A DNA stretch of 64,000 bases from Sandarakinorhabdus limnophila DSM 17366 (lineage in GTDB: Bacteria > Pseudomonadota > Alphaproteobacteria > Sphingomonadales > Sphingomonadaceae), in NCBI RefSeq assembly GCF_000420765.1, contig NZ_ATVO01000008.1:124001-188000 (forward strand). Direction: 5' to 3'. How positions within the stretch are numbered: position 1 is the stretch's first letter; each line of letters starts with the position of its first letter. This document shows positions 9,247 to 17,033 of this stretch, piece after piece. Made by a program: the position numbers and the translations under genes. A model generated the notes under the pieces. It was given only the letters and a program-made list of their open reading frames with translations. It ran no database searches and had not been told where the DNA came from.

Positions 9247-9765
9247 TTACTGCGCCGGCTTTACCGCCAGCAGTTCGATATCGAATTCCAGCACTGCGCC
9301 CGGCGGAATCACGCCGCCGGCGCCCTGGCTGCCATAGGCAAGCTGCGGCGGCACCACGAAGTGATATTTGGAACCAACTGTCATCAGCTGCACGCCTTCG
9401 GTCCAGCCGGGGATGACCTGATCAAGCGGGAAGGCCGCCGGCTGACCGCGCTGGTAGCTCGAATCGAACACCGTGCCGTCAATCAGCTTGCCTTCATAAT
9501 GCACCAGCACCGTATCCTTGGCAGCCGGCTTTGGGCCCTGGCCAGCGCGAATCACCTGATATTGCAGGCCTGATGCGGTGGTGATCACGCCGGGCTTGCT
9601 CTTGTTGGCGGCCATATACTTCACATCGGCGGTGCGCACGGCGGCCACCTGGCTCTGCGTGCCGGTATAGACCAGCACGCCAACCACGGCGATCACGACG
9701 GCGCCCGCCGCCAGCCACTTGCCGATGCCGACACCACCGGCGTTATTGGTTGCCTGACCTGACAT
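9247..9765 (-). CDS. Membrane-anchored FKBP-type peptidyl-prolyl cis-trans isomerase
   Basis: This 172-residue protein has one N-terminal transmembrane helix (KWLAAGAVVIAVVGVLVYTG, about 16-35), a short linker, and a C-terminal FKBP domain from about residue 62. The domain carries VLVHYEGKLIDGTVFDSSY, PGWTEGVQLM and the terminal PPGAVLEFDIELL. It likely catalyses prolyl isomerisation during folding on the periplasmic side of the inner membrane. The ATG at 9765 (MSGQATNN) is preferred over a longer frame with a non-coding-looking N-terminus. It converges on lepB across repeat copy A. Confidence 0.92.
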   Translation of the reverse strand: MSGQATNNAGGVGIGKWLAAGAVVIAVVGVLVYTGTQSQVAAVRTADVKYMAANKSKPGVITTASGLQYQVIRAGQGPKPAAKDTVLVHYEGKLIDGTVFDSSYQRGQPAAFPLDQVIPGWTEGVQLMTVGSKYHFVVPPQLAYGSQGAGGVIPPGAVLEFDIELLAVKPAQ

Positions 9766-9834
9766 ATGTGCCTCGAAATCCGAAAATTGCTGGCGCCTGC
9801 ATAGCGCTTGCATGTGCGCAGCGCTTACATGGCG

Positions 9835-9868
9835 AGGGCCGGGCAGAGGGTCAACCCTGCCCGGCCCT
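9835..9868 (-). terminator. GC-rich hairpin after rpsU
   Basis: AGGGCCGGGCA and GGG on the left pair with CCC and TGCCCGGCCCT on the right around a TCAA loop. It sits 26 bp downstream of the rpsU stop on the minus strand. There is no U-tract, so it may stop polymerase weakly, protect the 3' end, or need Rho. Confidence 0.5.
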
Positions 9869-9893
9869 CAGCCGCGATTCACCGTGGGACGTC

Positions 9894-10100
9894 TTACTTG
9901 ACGCCGTCACGTTCCATGCGCTTGCGGTCCATCTTGCGGGCGCGGCGGACGGCGGCAGCCTTTTCACGGGCGCGCTTTTCCGACGGCTTCTCGTAATGCC
10001 GGCGCAGCTTCATTTCGCGATAAACGCCTTCGCGCTGCAGCTTCTTCTTCAGGGCGCGAAGGGCCTGATCGACGTTGTTATCGCGAACCAGAATTTGCAT
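9894..10100 (-). CDS. rpsU: 30S ribosomal protein S21
   Basis: This 68-residue basic protein begins [20 protein letters not shown], followed by [20 protein letters not shown], which is diagnostic of bS21. S21 binds late near the anti-Shine-Dalgarno end of 16S rRNA. The gene stands alone and is divergent from the COQ9-like gene. The 197-bp divergent spacer is relatively A+T-rich around 10150-10170 and probably holds the promoter, though I could not place clear -35 and -10 boxes. Confidence 0.97.
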   Translation of the reverse strand: MQILVRDNNVDQALRALKKKLQREGVYREMKLRRHYEKPSEKRAREKAAAVRRARKMDRKRMERDGVK

Positions 10101-10297
10101 GAGTTGCCGTCACTCCATTTCGTTCGGGGGCAGCGGCCCCATATTCGGGTTAATTCAAGAAATAAGGATGCACACCGAGTCGCCCCGATGACAGAGGCGT
10201 GGCCGATAGCAGATGCCCACCGGGGCTGCAAGCGGGGTGGCAAGCAGGGCGCTCCCCGCGACGCAATATCGACTGTGAAGCGCCGGCCGCGCGCGCT

Positions 10298-10948
10298 ATG
10301 AAGATCGCCATGACGCAGGACATCCCGCTGGCCGAACTGGCCCCCCGCCTGGTGCAGGCGATGCTGCCGCACGTGCCGTTCGACGGCTGGAGCCCGGCCG
10401 CACTGGCCGCAGCCGCCCGCGATATCGGAATCGATCCCGATATCGCCGCCATGGCCCTGCCCGATGCCGAAGCAATGCTCACCGCCTGGACCGCCACTGT
10501 GAATGCGAACATGGCCGAAGCCATGGCCGGTGCCCACAACCTGAAGATTCGGGACCGCATTCGCATGGCGCTGGTCACACGGCTTGAAACCGGGGATCGC
10601 GAAGTGACGCGCCGCGCGCTGAACCTGCTCGCCCAACCGCAACACGCCGCGCTTTCGGCCACGCTTTTGTGGCAGGCCGCCGATGCCATGTGGCGCGCCG
10701 CCGGCGACACCGCCACCGACTATAATCATTACACCAAGCGACTGATCCTTTCCGGCATCTATTCGGCCACCCTGTTGCACTGGACGCAGGATGATTCGGA
10801 GGATTTCGCCGCCACCCGGGCCTTCATCGATCGCCGCATCGATGGCGTGATGCGCTTTGAAAAGGCCAAGGCCAAGCTCACCGGCATGGCGGGCAAGCTG
10901 CCTGATCCGGCGCGCTTCCTCGGCCGCTTGCGCTACCCGGCGGTTTAA
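10298..10948 (+). CDS. COQ9-family ubiquinone biosynthesis protein
   Basis: This protein of about 216 residues matches the COQ9 family, an all-helical, TetR-derived fold that binds lipid and assists Coq7-type hydroxylation in ubiquinone synthesis. The family look is strongest in VPFDGWSPAALAAAARDIGID near the start and in the later LLWQAADAMWRAAGD and DYNHYTKRLILSGIYSATL stretches. Two starts are close together, ATG 10298 (MKIAMTQDI) and ATG 10310 (MTQDIPLAE), neither with a strong ribosome binding site. feoA follows after a Fur-box-containing spacer. Confidence 0.85.
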   Translation: MKIAMTQDIPLAELAPRLVQAMLPHVPFDGWSPAALAAAARDIGIDPDIAAMALPDAEAMLTAWTATVNANMAEAMAGAHNLKIRDRIRMALVTRLETGDREVTRRALNLLAQPQHAALSATLLWQAADAMWRAAGDTATDYNHYTKRLILSGIYSATLLHWTQDDSEDFAATRAFIDRRIDGVMRFEKAKAKLTGMAGKLPDPARFLGRLRYPAV

Positions 10949-10970
10949 CGCTGGCGCCCCGCGCGCAATA

Positions 10971-10987
10971 TTGATAACGGTTCGCAA
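10971..10987 (+). promoter_or_regulatory. Probable Fur operator upstream of feoAB
   Basis: TTGATAACGGTTCGCAA is an imperfect 8-1-8 palindrome ending 22 bp before the feoA start. The same sequence recurs with one change (TTGAGAACGGTTCGCAA) before the siderophore receptor gene at 17034. Both downstream targets are iron uptake genes, which supports a Fur-type iron-responsive operator. Confidence 0.7.
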
Positions 10988-11009
10988 CTTTCGCGACCGG
11001 ACCATCCGC

Positions 11010-11264
11010 TTGACCACTTCCGCCCTTCATCGCCCGATCGACGCGCTGGCCGTGGGCGAAGTGGCGTTGATTGCCGCCATCGATCGCGCCGGCCTGGATC
11101 CCGGCACGGCGCAGCGCCTGTGCGAACTTGGCTTTGATGAAGGCGTGGACGTGGAGATATTGCACCGCGCCCCGTTCGGCGGCGATCCGCTTGCGGTGCG
11201 GGTGGGCAACATGGTGGTGGCACTGCGCCGCGACATGGCCCGCCTGATCGAGGTGGAGCCATGA
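11010..11264 (+). CDS. feoA: Ferrous iron transport protein A
   Basis: This small protein of 84 residues has an SH3-like FeoA domain: VGEVALIAAID at the front, LCELGFDEGVDVEILHRAPFGGDPLAVRV in the middle, and MVVALRRDMARLIEV at the end. It is thought to modulate FeoB. The start is a TTG at 11010, placed 22 bp after the Fur-like box. The frame continues upstream into the COQ9 gene, but that part is not FeoA-like. The stop overlaps the feoB ATG by 4 bp, so the pair is an operon. Confidence 0.88.
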   Translation: MTTSALHRPIDALAVGEVALIAAIDRAGLDPGTAQRLCELGFDEGVDVEILHRAPFGGDPLAVRVGNMVVALRRDMARLIEVEP

Positions 11265-13126
11265 ACGCGCCCGTGTCCATCACGCGCCAGCCGGTGGTGG
11301 CGCTGGTCGGCAACCCCAATGCCGGCAAGACCAGCCTGTTCAACGCGCTCACCGGCAGCCGGCAGAAAGTGGGCAATTATCCCGGCGTCACCGTCGAACG
11401 CAAAGCCGGCCGCCTCGCCCTGCCCGATGGCCGCAGCGCCGAGTTGATCGATCTGCCCGGCACCTACAGCCTGTCCCCGCGCTCTCCCGACGAAGCCGTG
11501 ACCCGCGATGCCATCTTCGGCCGTATCGTCGGCGAACGGCCGCTGGATGCGATCGTGGCCGTGGTGGACGCCACCAATCTGCGCAACCATCTGCGTTTCG
11601 TGCTGGAACTGAAAGCGCTGGGCCTGCCGCTGGTGGTGGCGCTGAACATGATCGATCTCGCCACGCGCGACGGCATCGGCATCGATTCGGCCCGGCTGGG
11701 CGCGCTGCTCGATCTGCCGGTCGTGGAAACCGTTGCGGTGCGCCGCCTCGGCCTCGAAGCACTCGGCGCCGCGCTCGCGGCCCGCATCGGCGATACGCCG
11801 CCCGCCCTGCCGCAGGAGCGCCCCAGCGACGTGCGCGCCCTGCAGAAACAGGCGCGCACGCTCTCCGCCTCCGTCCAAACCAGCACCGGCAGCGCCAGGG
11901 CCTGGTCGCAGCGCATCGATGCCGTGGTACTGCATCCGCTGGCCGGCCCTTTGCTGCTGGCTGCCGTGCTGTTCTTCATGTTCCAAGCGGTGTTCAGCTG
12001 GGCCGAAGCGCCGATGGGCTGGATCGAAGCCGGGGTGGCCGCACTGCAGGCCAAACTTTCTACCGCCCTGCCCGAAGGCTGGCTGCTCTCCCTGCTCAAC
12101 GACGGCGTGCTCGCCGGCGTTGGCGCGGTGGTGGTGTTCCTGCCGCAGATCCTGATCCTTTTCCTGTTCATCATCACACTGGAACAGACCGGTTACATGA
12201 CCCGCGCCGCCTTTCTGATGGACCGGCTGATGGCGCGGGTTGGCCTCAACGGCCGCGCCTTCATCCCGCTGCTCTCCAGCTTTGCCTGCGCCGTGCCGGG
12301 CATCATGGCCACCCGCACCATCGATTCGCCGCGCGACCGGCTCACCACCATACTGATCGCCCCGCTGATGACCTGTTCGGCCCGCCTGCCGGTCTATGCC
12401 GTGGTGATCGGTGCCTTCATTCCCGCGCGCGATGTCGGCCCATTCGGCCTGCAAGGCTTGGTGCTGTTTGCGCTCTACCTCGCCGGCATCCTGGGGGCGC
12501 TGGTCGCCGCCTTTGCGCTCAGGCGCACAGTCACCAAGGGCGCGGCACCACCGTTCCTGATGGAGATGCCGAAATATCAGTGGCCGGCGCTGCGCGACGT
12601 TGGCCTGGGCCTTTATGGCCGCGCCACCGCCTTTCTGCAGCGGGCCGGCACCATCATCCTGGCTTCCACCGTCGTGCTGTGGGCCATGGCCAGTTGGCCG
12701 CAACCGCCGGTTGGGGGCACCAAGCCGCCGATCGAATACAGCCTCGCCGGCAAGATCGGGGCGGCGCTGGAACCGATCTTCGCCCCCATCGGCTTCAACA
12801 AGGAAATCGTCATCGCGCTGGTGCCCGGCATGGCGGCGCGCGAAGTGGCCGTCTCCGCGCTCGGCACCGTCTATGCCCTCAACGACGTGTCCGAAGACAA
12901 TGCCGGCAGCCTGATCGAGCGGCTGCGCAGCGCCTGGCCACTGCCCACCGCGCTGGCGTTCCTGGCGTGGTTCGTGTTCGCGCCGCAGTGCATTTCAACG
13001 CTGGCCATCACCCGGCGTGAAACCGCCAGCTGGCGCTGGCCGATCTTCATGTTCTCTTACCTGTTTGCCGCCGCTTATGTTGCGGCCGGCATCACTTACC
13101 ATCTGGCGGTTGCAGCGGGGCTTTGA
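11261..13126 (+). CDS. feoB: Ferrous iron transport protein B (GTPase permease)
   Basis: This 621-residue inner-membrane Fe2+ transporter has a cytosolic N-terminal G domain: G1 is GNPNAGKTS (18-26), G3 is DLPG (64-67) and G4 is NMID (129-132). A helical spacer follows, then a polytopic membrane region from about residue 225 with the Gate-motif-like PLLSSFACAVPGIMATRTI. The protein is on the short side for the family because the C-terminal cytosolic tail is minimal. It is coupled to feoA and downstream of a Fur box. Its last 35 bp overlap the end of the convergent permease gene. Confidence 0.96.
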   Translation: MNAPVSITRQPVVALVGNPNAGKTSLFNALTGSRQKVGNYPGVTVERKAGRLALPDGRSAELIDLPGTYSLSPRSPDEAVTRDAIFGRIVGERPLDAIVAVVDATNLRNHLRFVLELKALGLPLVVALNMIDLATRDGIGIDSARLGALLDLPVVETVAVRRLGLEALGAALAARIGDTPPALPQERPSDVRALQKQARTLSASVQTSTGSARAWSQRIDAVVLHPLAGPLLLAAVLFFMFQAVFSWAEAPMGWIEAGVAALQAKLSTALPEGWLLSLLNDGVLAGVGAVVVFLPQILILFLFIITLEQTGYMTRAAFLMDRLMARVGLNGRAFIPLLSSFACAVPGIMATRTIDSPRDRLTTILIAPLMTCSARLPVYAVVIGAFIPARDVGPFGLQGLVLFALYLAGILGALVAAFALRRTVTKGAAPPFLMEMPKYQWPALRDVGLGLYGRATAFLQRAGTIILASTVVLWAMASWPQPPVGGTKPPIEYSLAGKIGAALEPIFAPIGFNKEIVIALVPGMAAREVAVSALGTVYALNDVSEDNAGSLIERLRSAWPLPTALAFLAWFVFAPQCISTLAITRRETASWRWPIFMFSYLFAAAYVAAGITYHLAVAAGL

Positions 13127-14429
13127 GAGCGAAGCGCACGCCCAGCCCAAGGCCCAGCATCCCGAAACTGATCGCGCTGCCCGTCCAGCCGACATAGCGC
13201 AGCGAGCTTTGCAGCACGAACAGGCAGCCGCCGGTAAAGATCAGCGGCACCAGCGGGTAGAGTGGCACCTTGAAGGGTCGTTCAACTGCGGGCGCGCGGC
13301 GGCGCAGGGTGATCAGCGCCGGGCCGGTGAGGGAGAGGAACAGCCAGAACACCGGCGACAGGAAATCCACCATCTGGGCGAAGCCGGTGGAAAGCGACCC
13401 CCACGCCACCAGGCAGAGCGAGACGGCGCACTGCACCCAGATCGCCCGGCGCGGCACGCCGGCCACCTCGTCCCACGCGGCCAGCCGGCCCAGCGCCGGT
13501 TCATCGCCGGCCACGGCATAGAGAGTGCGGCCGCCAACGATCACCAGCGCGTTAACGATCGCCAGCGCCGCGATGCCGACGAAGATCACCATCGTCACCT
13601 GCCCGGCCTGCCCGAAGGCGATGGCCATCAGTTGCGCCGCTGGTGCCGCACTTGCCGCCAGGCCAGCGCCGCCCAGGCCGGTGAGATAGGCCCAATTGGC
13701 CAACAGGTAGAGCGCGGTGACCACGCCCATGCCGCCCACCATCGCCAGCGTCATGTCGCGCGGGCGGCGCACCTCGGCCGACAAGGTGGCGGCATCGTTG
13801 AAGCCGCCAAAGGCCAACATGACGAACACCATCGCCTGACCGAACGCCGCAGCGCCAAACGGCTGCGGCACCGGCGTGGGCGTGAGTGGCGGCGTGCCGG
13901 ACGCGATCAGGCTGGCCGCGGCCACGCCCAGCACCAGCAGCGCCAGCACATCGGCGCTGACCAGCACGATCTGGCCATTGGTCGATCGCTTGACCCCGGC
14001 AAGATTGAACCCGGTGAGCACGACAATCGCCAGCCCCGCCACCCCGCCGCGCGCCAGCCCCGAAAGCGGCACCAGTTCCGCCAGATAATCCGCCGCCACA
14101 AAGGCGAGCATCGCCGCAGAGGCGGAGAAGATCACCGCAAAACGCGACCAGGCGAAGAGGAAGCCCACCAGCGGGCCATAAGCGAGTTTCAGGAAGCGAT
14201 AATCACCGCCCGGATGCGGGAAGGCGTTGGACAATTCGGCATAGACCAGCGCGCCGCACAGCGCGAACAGCCCGCCCAGCGCCCATGCGGCCAGCACCAG
14301 CATGTCATTCTGCAGATTAGCCGCGACCAGGCTGGCCGAGCGGAAGATGCCCGCCCCGACCACCATGCCGACGACAACGGAGGCGGCGGCGAACGGCCCT
14401 AAGACACGGCGGGGAGCGGTGGAGGTCAT
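13092..14429 (-). CDS. APC-superfamily amino acid permease
   Basis: This 445-residue protein is predicted to have about 12 transmembrane segments. The first helix carries the APC substrate motif (VVVGMVVGAGIFRSA), and helix 6 has FGGFNDAATLSAEVRRPRDM, as in the LAT/YfnA-like branch. It probably imports an amino acid by proton symport; the substrate cannot be told. The ATG at 14429 is preferred over a longer frame with a non-hydrophobic prefix. tadA lies 52 bp upstream on the same strand. The 3' end overlaps feoB antisense by 35 bp. Confidence 0.88.
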   Translation of the reverse strand: MTSTAPRRVLGPFAAASVVVGMVVGAGIFRSASLVAANLQNDMLVLAAWALGGLFALCGALVYAELSNAFPHPGGDYRFLKLAYGPLVGFLFAWSRFAVIFSASAAMLAFVAADYLAELVPLSGLARGGVAGLAIVVLTGFNLAGVKRSTNGQIVLVSADVLALLVLGVAAASLIASGTPPLTPTPVPQPFGAAAFGQAMVFVMLAFGGFNDAATLSAEVRRPRDMTLAMVGGMGVVTALYLLANWAYLTGLGGAGLAASAAPAAQLMAIAFGQAGQVTMVIFVGIAALAIVNALVIVGGRTLYAVAGDEPALGRLAAWDEVAGVPRRAIWVQCAVSLCLVAWGSLSTGFAQMVDFLSPVFWLFLSLTGPALITLRRRAPAVERPFKVPLYPLVPLIFTGGCLFVLQSSLRYVGWTGSAISFGMLGLGLGVRFALKAPLQPPDGK

Positions 14430-14481
14430 GCCGGCAGCGTGGCCGGGCCGTTGGCTTGCGGCAAGGGGGCAGTTCGCCCCG

Positions 14482-14937
14482 TCAACGCCGCCCGGCAAAG
14501 AAGTCCTTCAGCAACGCCGCGCTTTCGGCTTCTGCCACGCCGGCCACCACTTCGGGCCGATGATGGGCCTGCGGGTGGCTGAACACCCGCGCGCCGTGCT
14601 CCACCCCGCCGGATTTCGGATCGGACGCGCCATAGACCACCCGTTCCAGCCGCGCCGCTGCGATGGCTGCCGCGCACATGGCGCACGGCTCCAGCGTAAC
14701 GGTAAGCGTGCAGCCCAGCAGCCGTTCGCTGCCCAGCGCCGCACAGGCGGCGCGGATCGCCAGCATCTCAGCATGAGCGGTCGGGTCGTTGAGCTCGCGG
14801 GTGCGATTGCCGGCCTGAGCCACCACCTGTCCCGCCGCGTCGGTGATCACTGCGCCCACCGGCACTTCGCCGCGCGCGGCGGCCGCGCGGGCTTCATCCA
14901 GCGCGCATGCCATCGCTTTGGAGGGGGGAAAGGCCAT
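14482..14937 (-). CDS. tadA: tRNA-specific adenosine-34 deaminase
   Basis: This 151-residue cytidine-deaminase-fold protein has the zinc and proton-shuttle motif H55-A-E57 (in PTAHAEMLAIR) and P84-C-A-M-C88. It converts A34 to inosine in tRNA-Arg(ACG), which is essential for decoding CGN codons. The length and the ASDPKSGG segment fit TadA better than a guanine or cytosine deaminase. The gene is divergent from acs across 46 bp and is followed by the APC permease. Confidence 0.9.
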   Translation of the reverse strand: MAFPPSKAMACALDEARAAAARGEVPVGAVITDAAGQVVAQAGNRTRELNDPTAHAEMLAIRAACAALGSERLLGCTLTVTLEPCAMCAAAIAAARLERVVYGASDPKSGGVEHGARVFSHPQAHHRPEVVAGVAEAESAALLKDFFAGRR

Positions 14938-14983
14938 GCACAGCCTCTAGCGGCAAGCGGCGCTGCGGCCTAGTCTAGCGCGC

Positions 14984-16936
14984 ATGAGCATGCACCGCGT
15001 CACCCCAGAGGCCCTCGCAATCACCCGCACCACGGCGGAGCAGTATCATGCGCTTTACGCGCAGAGCCTCGCCGATCCCGATGGCTTCTGGCGCAACCAG
15101 ATCGGGCGGCTCGATTGGTACAAGGCGCCCACCATCATGGGCAACTGGTCGTGGGACCCGGTCGACATCAAGTGGTTCGAAGATGGCGTCATCAACGCCA
15201 GCTGGAACTGCCTCGATCGCTGGGCCGAAGCTGACCCCAAGCGCACTGCCATCATCTGGGAAGCCGACGATCCCAAGGCTGAAGGCCGCCGCATCAGCTA
15301 TGGCGAGTTGCGCGAAGAGGTGGCGCGCATGGCCAATGCACTGGTGGCGCTGGGTGTCGACAAGGGCGACTGCGTCACCATCTACATGCCGATGATCCCC
15401 GAAGCCGCGATGGCGATGCTGGCCTGTGCGCGCATCGGTGCCGTGCATTCGGTGGTGTTCGGCGGCTTCTCTGCCGAAAGCCTGGCCGGGCGCATCGAAG
15501 ACGCGCAAAGCCGCTTCATCATCACCGCCGACGAAGGCCGGCGTGGCGGCAAGCCCATTCCCTTGAAAGCCATCGCCGACCAAGCCTGCGATAAGGCCGA
15601 AGTCGCCGGCGTCAACGTCGAAGCCATGCTGGTCATCCGCCACACCGGCGGCCGAATCGCCATGGTGGAAGACCGCGACCATTGGTGGCACGACATCCGG
15701 ACCGACGTACCGGATAGCTGCACACCGGAGCCGATGAACGCCGAAGATCCGCTGTTCATCCTCTACACCAGCGGCTCCACCGGCAAGCCCAAGGGCGTGC
15801 TCCATTCCACCGCCGGCTATCTCCTGTGGGCCAATCTCACTTTTGAAACCGTGTTCGATTATCGCGCCGGCGAAACCTTCTGGTGCACGGCCGATGTCGG
15901 CTGGGTCACCGGCCACAGTTACATCGTCTATGGCCCGCTGTCCGCCGGCGCCACCGTGCTGATGTTCGAAGGCGTGCCGAGCTTCCCGGCCAACGACCGG
16001 TTCTGGCAGGTGATCGACAAGCATAAGGTCAACATCTTCTATACCGCCCCAACCGCCCTGCGCGCCATCATGCGCGACGGAGATGAACCGGTGAACCGTC
16101 ACGACCTGTCCAGCTTGCGGCTGCTCGGCACGGTTGGCGAACCGATCAATCCGGAGGCGTGGAACTGGTATCACCGCGTCGTCGGCAAGGGGAAGCTGCC
16201 GATCGTCGATACGTGGTGGCAGACCGAAACCGGCGGCGCGCTGATCACACCCCTGCCCGGCGCGACGCCGCTGAAGGCCGGCAGCGCGTCGTGGCCCTTC
16301 TTCGGGATCGAGCCGGCGCTGGTGGAGGCCGATGGCACCATCATCGCGTGGCAACCCGGCCAGGAAATCAGCGGCAACCTCGTGTTGCTGCGCAGTTGGC
16401 CCGGCCAGGCGCGCACGGTGTTCGGCGATCATGAACGCTTCACCCAAACCTATTTCACCACCTATCGCGGCCGCTATTTCACCGGCGACGGCGCGCGGCG
16501 CGATGCCGATGGCTATTGGTGGATCACCGGCCGCGTGGACGATGTGATCAATGTTTCCGGCCACCGCATGGGCACGGCCGAAGTCGAATCAGCGCTGGTT
16601 GCACACCCACACGTGGCCGAAGCAGCCGTGGTCGGTTTCCCGCACGACGTGAAGGGCCAGGGCATTTATGCCTATGTGACGCTCAACCTCGGCGTGGAAG
16701 CCAGCCCAGACCTGGTGGCCGCCCTGAAAGCCACTGTGCGCGCCGAGATCGGCGGCATCGCGATCCCCGACCATATCCACCTGACGCCGGCCCTGCCCAA
16801 GACCCGCAGCGGCAAGATCATGCGCCGCATCCTGCGCAAGATCGCCGAAAACGAGCATGGCAGCCTGGGCGACACCAGCACGCTGGCCGATCCGTCGGTC
16901 GTGGAAGCGCTGGTCGAAGGCCGCCTCAACCGCTGA
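14984..16936 (+). CDS. acs: Acetyl-CoA synthetase (AMP-forming)
   Basis: This 650-residue enzyme activates acetate to acetyl-CoA through acetyl-AMP. The P-loop is [13 protein letters not shown], the adenylation core is [11 protein letters not shown], and the C-terminal hinge and catalytic lysine sit in [15 protein letters not shown]. That lysine is the usual site of Pat/CobB acetylation control. The length and the Trp in the acetate pocket motif fit acetyl- rather than propionyl-CoA synthetase. It is divergent from tadA; the short 46-bp spacer leaves little room for both promoters. Confidence 0.95.
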   Translation: MSMHRVTPEALAITRTTAEQYHALYAQSLADPDGFWRNQIGRLDWYKAPTIMGNWSWDPVDIKWFEDGVINASWNCLDRWAEADPKRTAIIWEADDPKAEGRRISYGELREEVARMANALVALGVDKGDCVTIYMPMIPEAAMAMLACARIGAVHSVVFGGFSAESLAGRIEDAQSRFIITADEGRRGGKPIPLKAIADQACDKAEVAGVNVEAMLVIRHTGGRIAMVEDRDHWWHDIRTDVPDSCTPEPMNAEDPLFILYTSGSTGKPKGVLHSTAGYLLWANLTFETVFDYRAGETFWCTADVGWVTGHSYIVYGPLSAGATVLMFEGVPSFPANDRFWQVIDKHKVNIFYTAPTALRAIMRDGDEPVNRHDLSSLRLLGTVGEPINPEAWNWYHRVVGKGKLPIVDTWWQTETGGALITPLPGATPLKAGSASWPFFGIEPALVEADGTIIAWQPGQEISGNLVLLRSWPGQARTVFGDHERFTQTYFTTYRGRYFTGDGARRDADGYWWITGRVDDVINVSGHRMGTAEVESALVAHPHVAEAAVVGFPHDVKGQGIYAYVTLNLGVEASPDLVAALKATVRAEIGGIAIPDHIHLTPALPKTRSGKIMRRILRKIAENEHGSLGDTSTLADPSVVEALVEGRLNR

Positions 16937-16945
16937 CCGGATATA

Positions 16946-16962
16946 TTGAGAACGGTTCGCAA
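16946..16962 (+). promoter_or_regulatory. Probable Fur operator upstream of siderophore receptor
   Basis: TTGAGAACGGTTCGCAA is nearly identical to the site before feoA and forms an 8-1-8 palindrome with one mismatched pair. It ends 71 bp before the receptor ATG and starts 10 bp after the acs stop. Confidence 0.7.
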
Positions 16963-16978
16963 GTTTCCGCTTGCTATC

Positions 16979-17024
16979 CTGCGAATGCGTCGCAATAAGG
17001 GGCGCAATTGATAGTCATTCGCAG
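16979..17024 (+). promoter_or_regulatory. Two further Fur-like half-palindromic sites
   Basis: TGCGAATGCGTCGCAA at about 16980-16995 and TTGATAGTCATTCGCAG at 17008-17024 resemble the stronger box at 16946. The latter shares 12 of 17 positions with the feoA site. The second ends 9 bp before the receptor start, overlapping the ribosome binding region. Together they may form a tandem Fur-bound array. Confidence 0.4.
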
Positions 17025-17033
17025 GAATAACAC

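Noticed and set aside
11027-12703. A 558-codon minus-strand frame opposite feoAB
   Set aside because: Low-complexity shadow; feoB on the plus strand has G1, G3 and G4 motifs.
14975-16564. A 529-codon minus-strand frame opposite acs
   Set aside because: Antisense shadow; acs carries the P-loop and catalytic lysine motifs.
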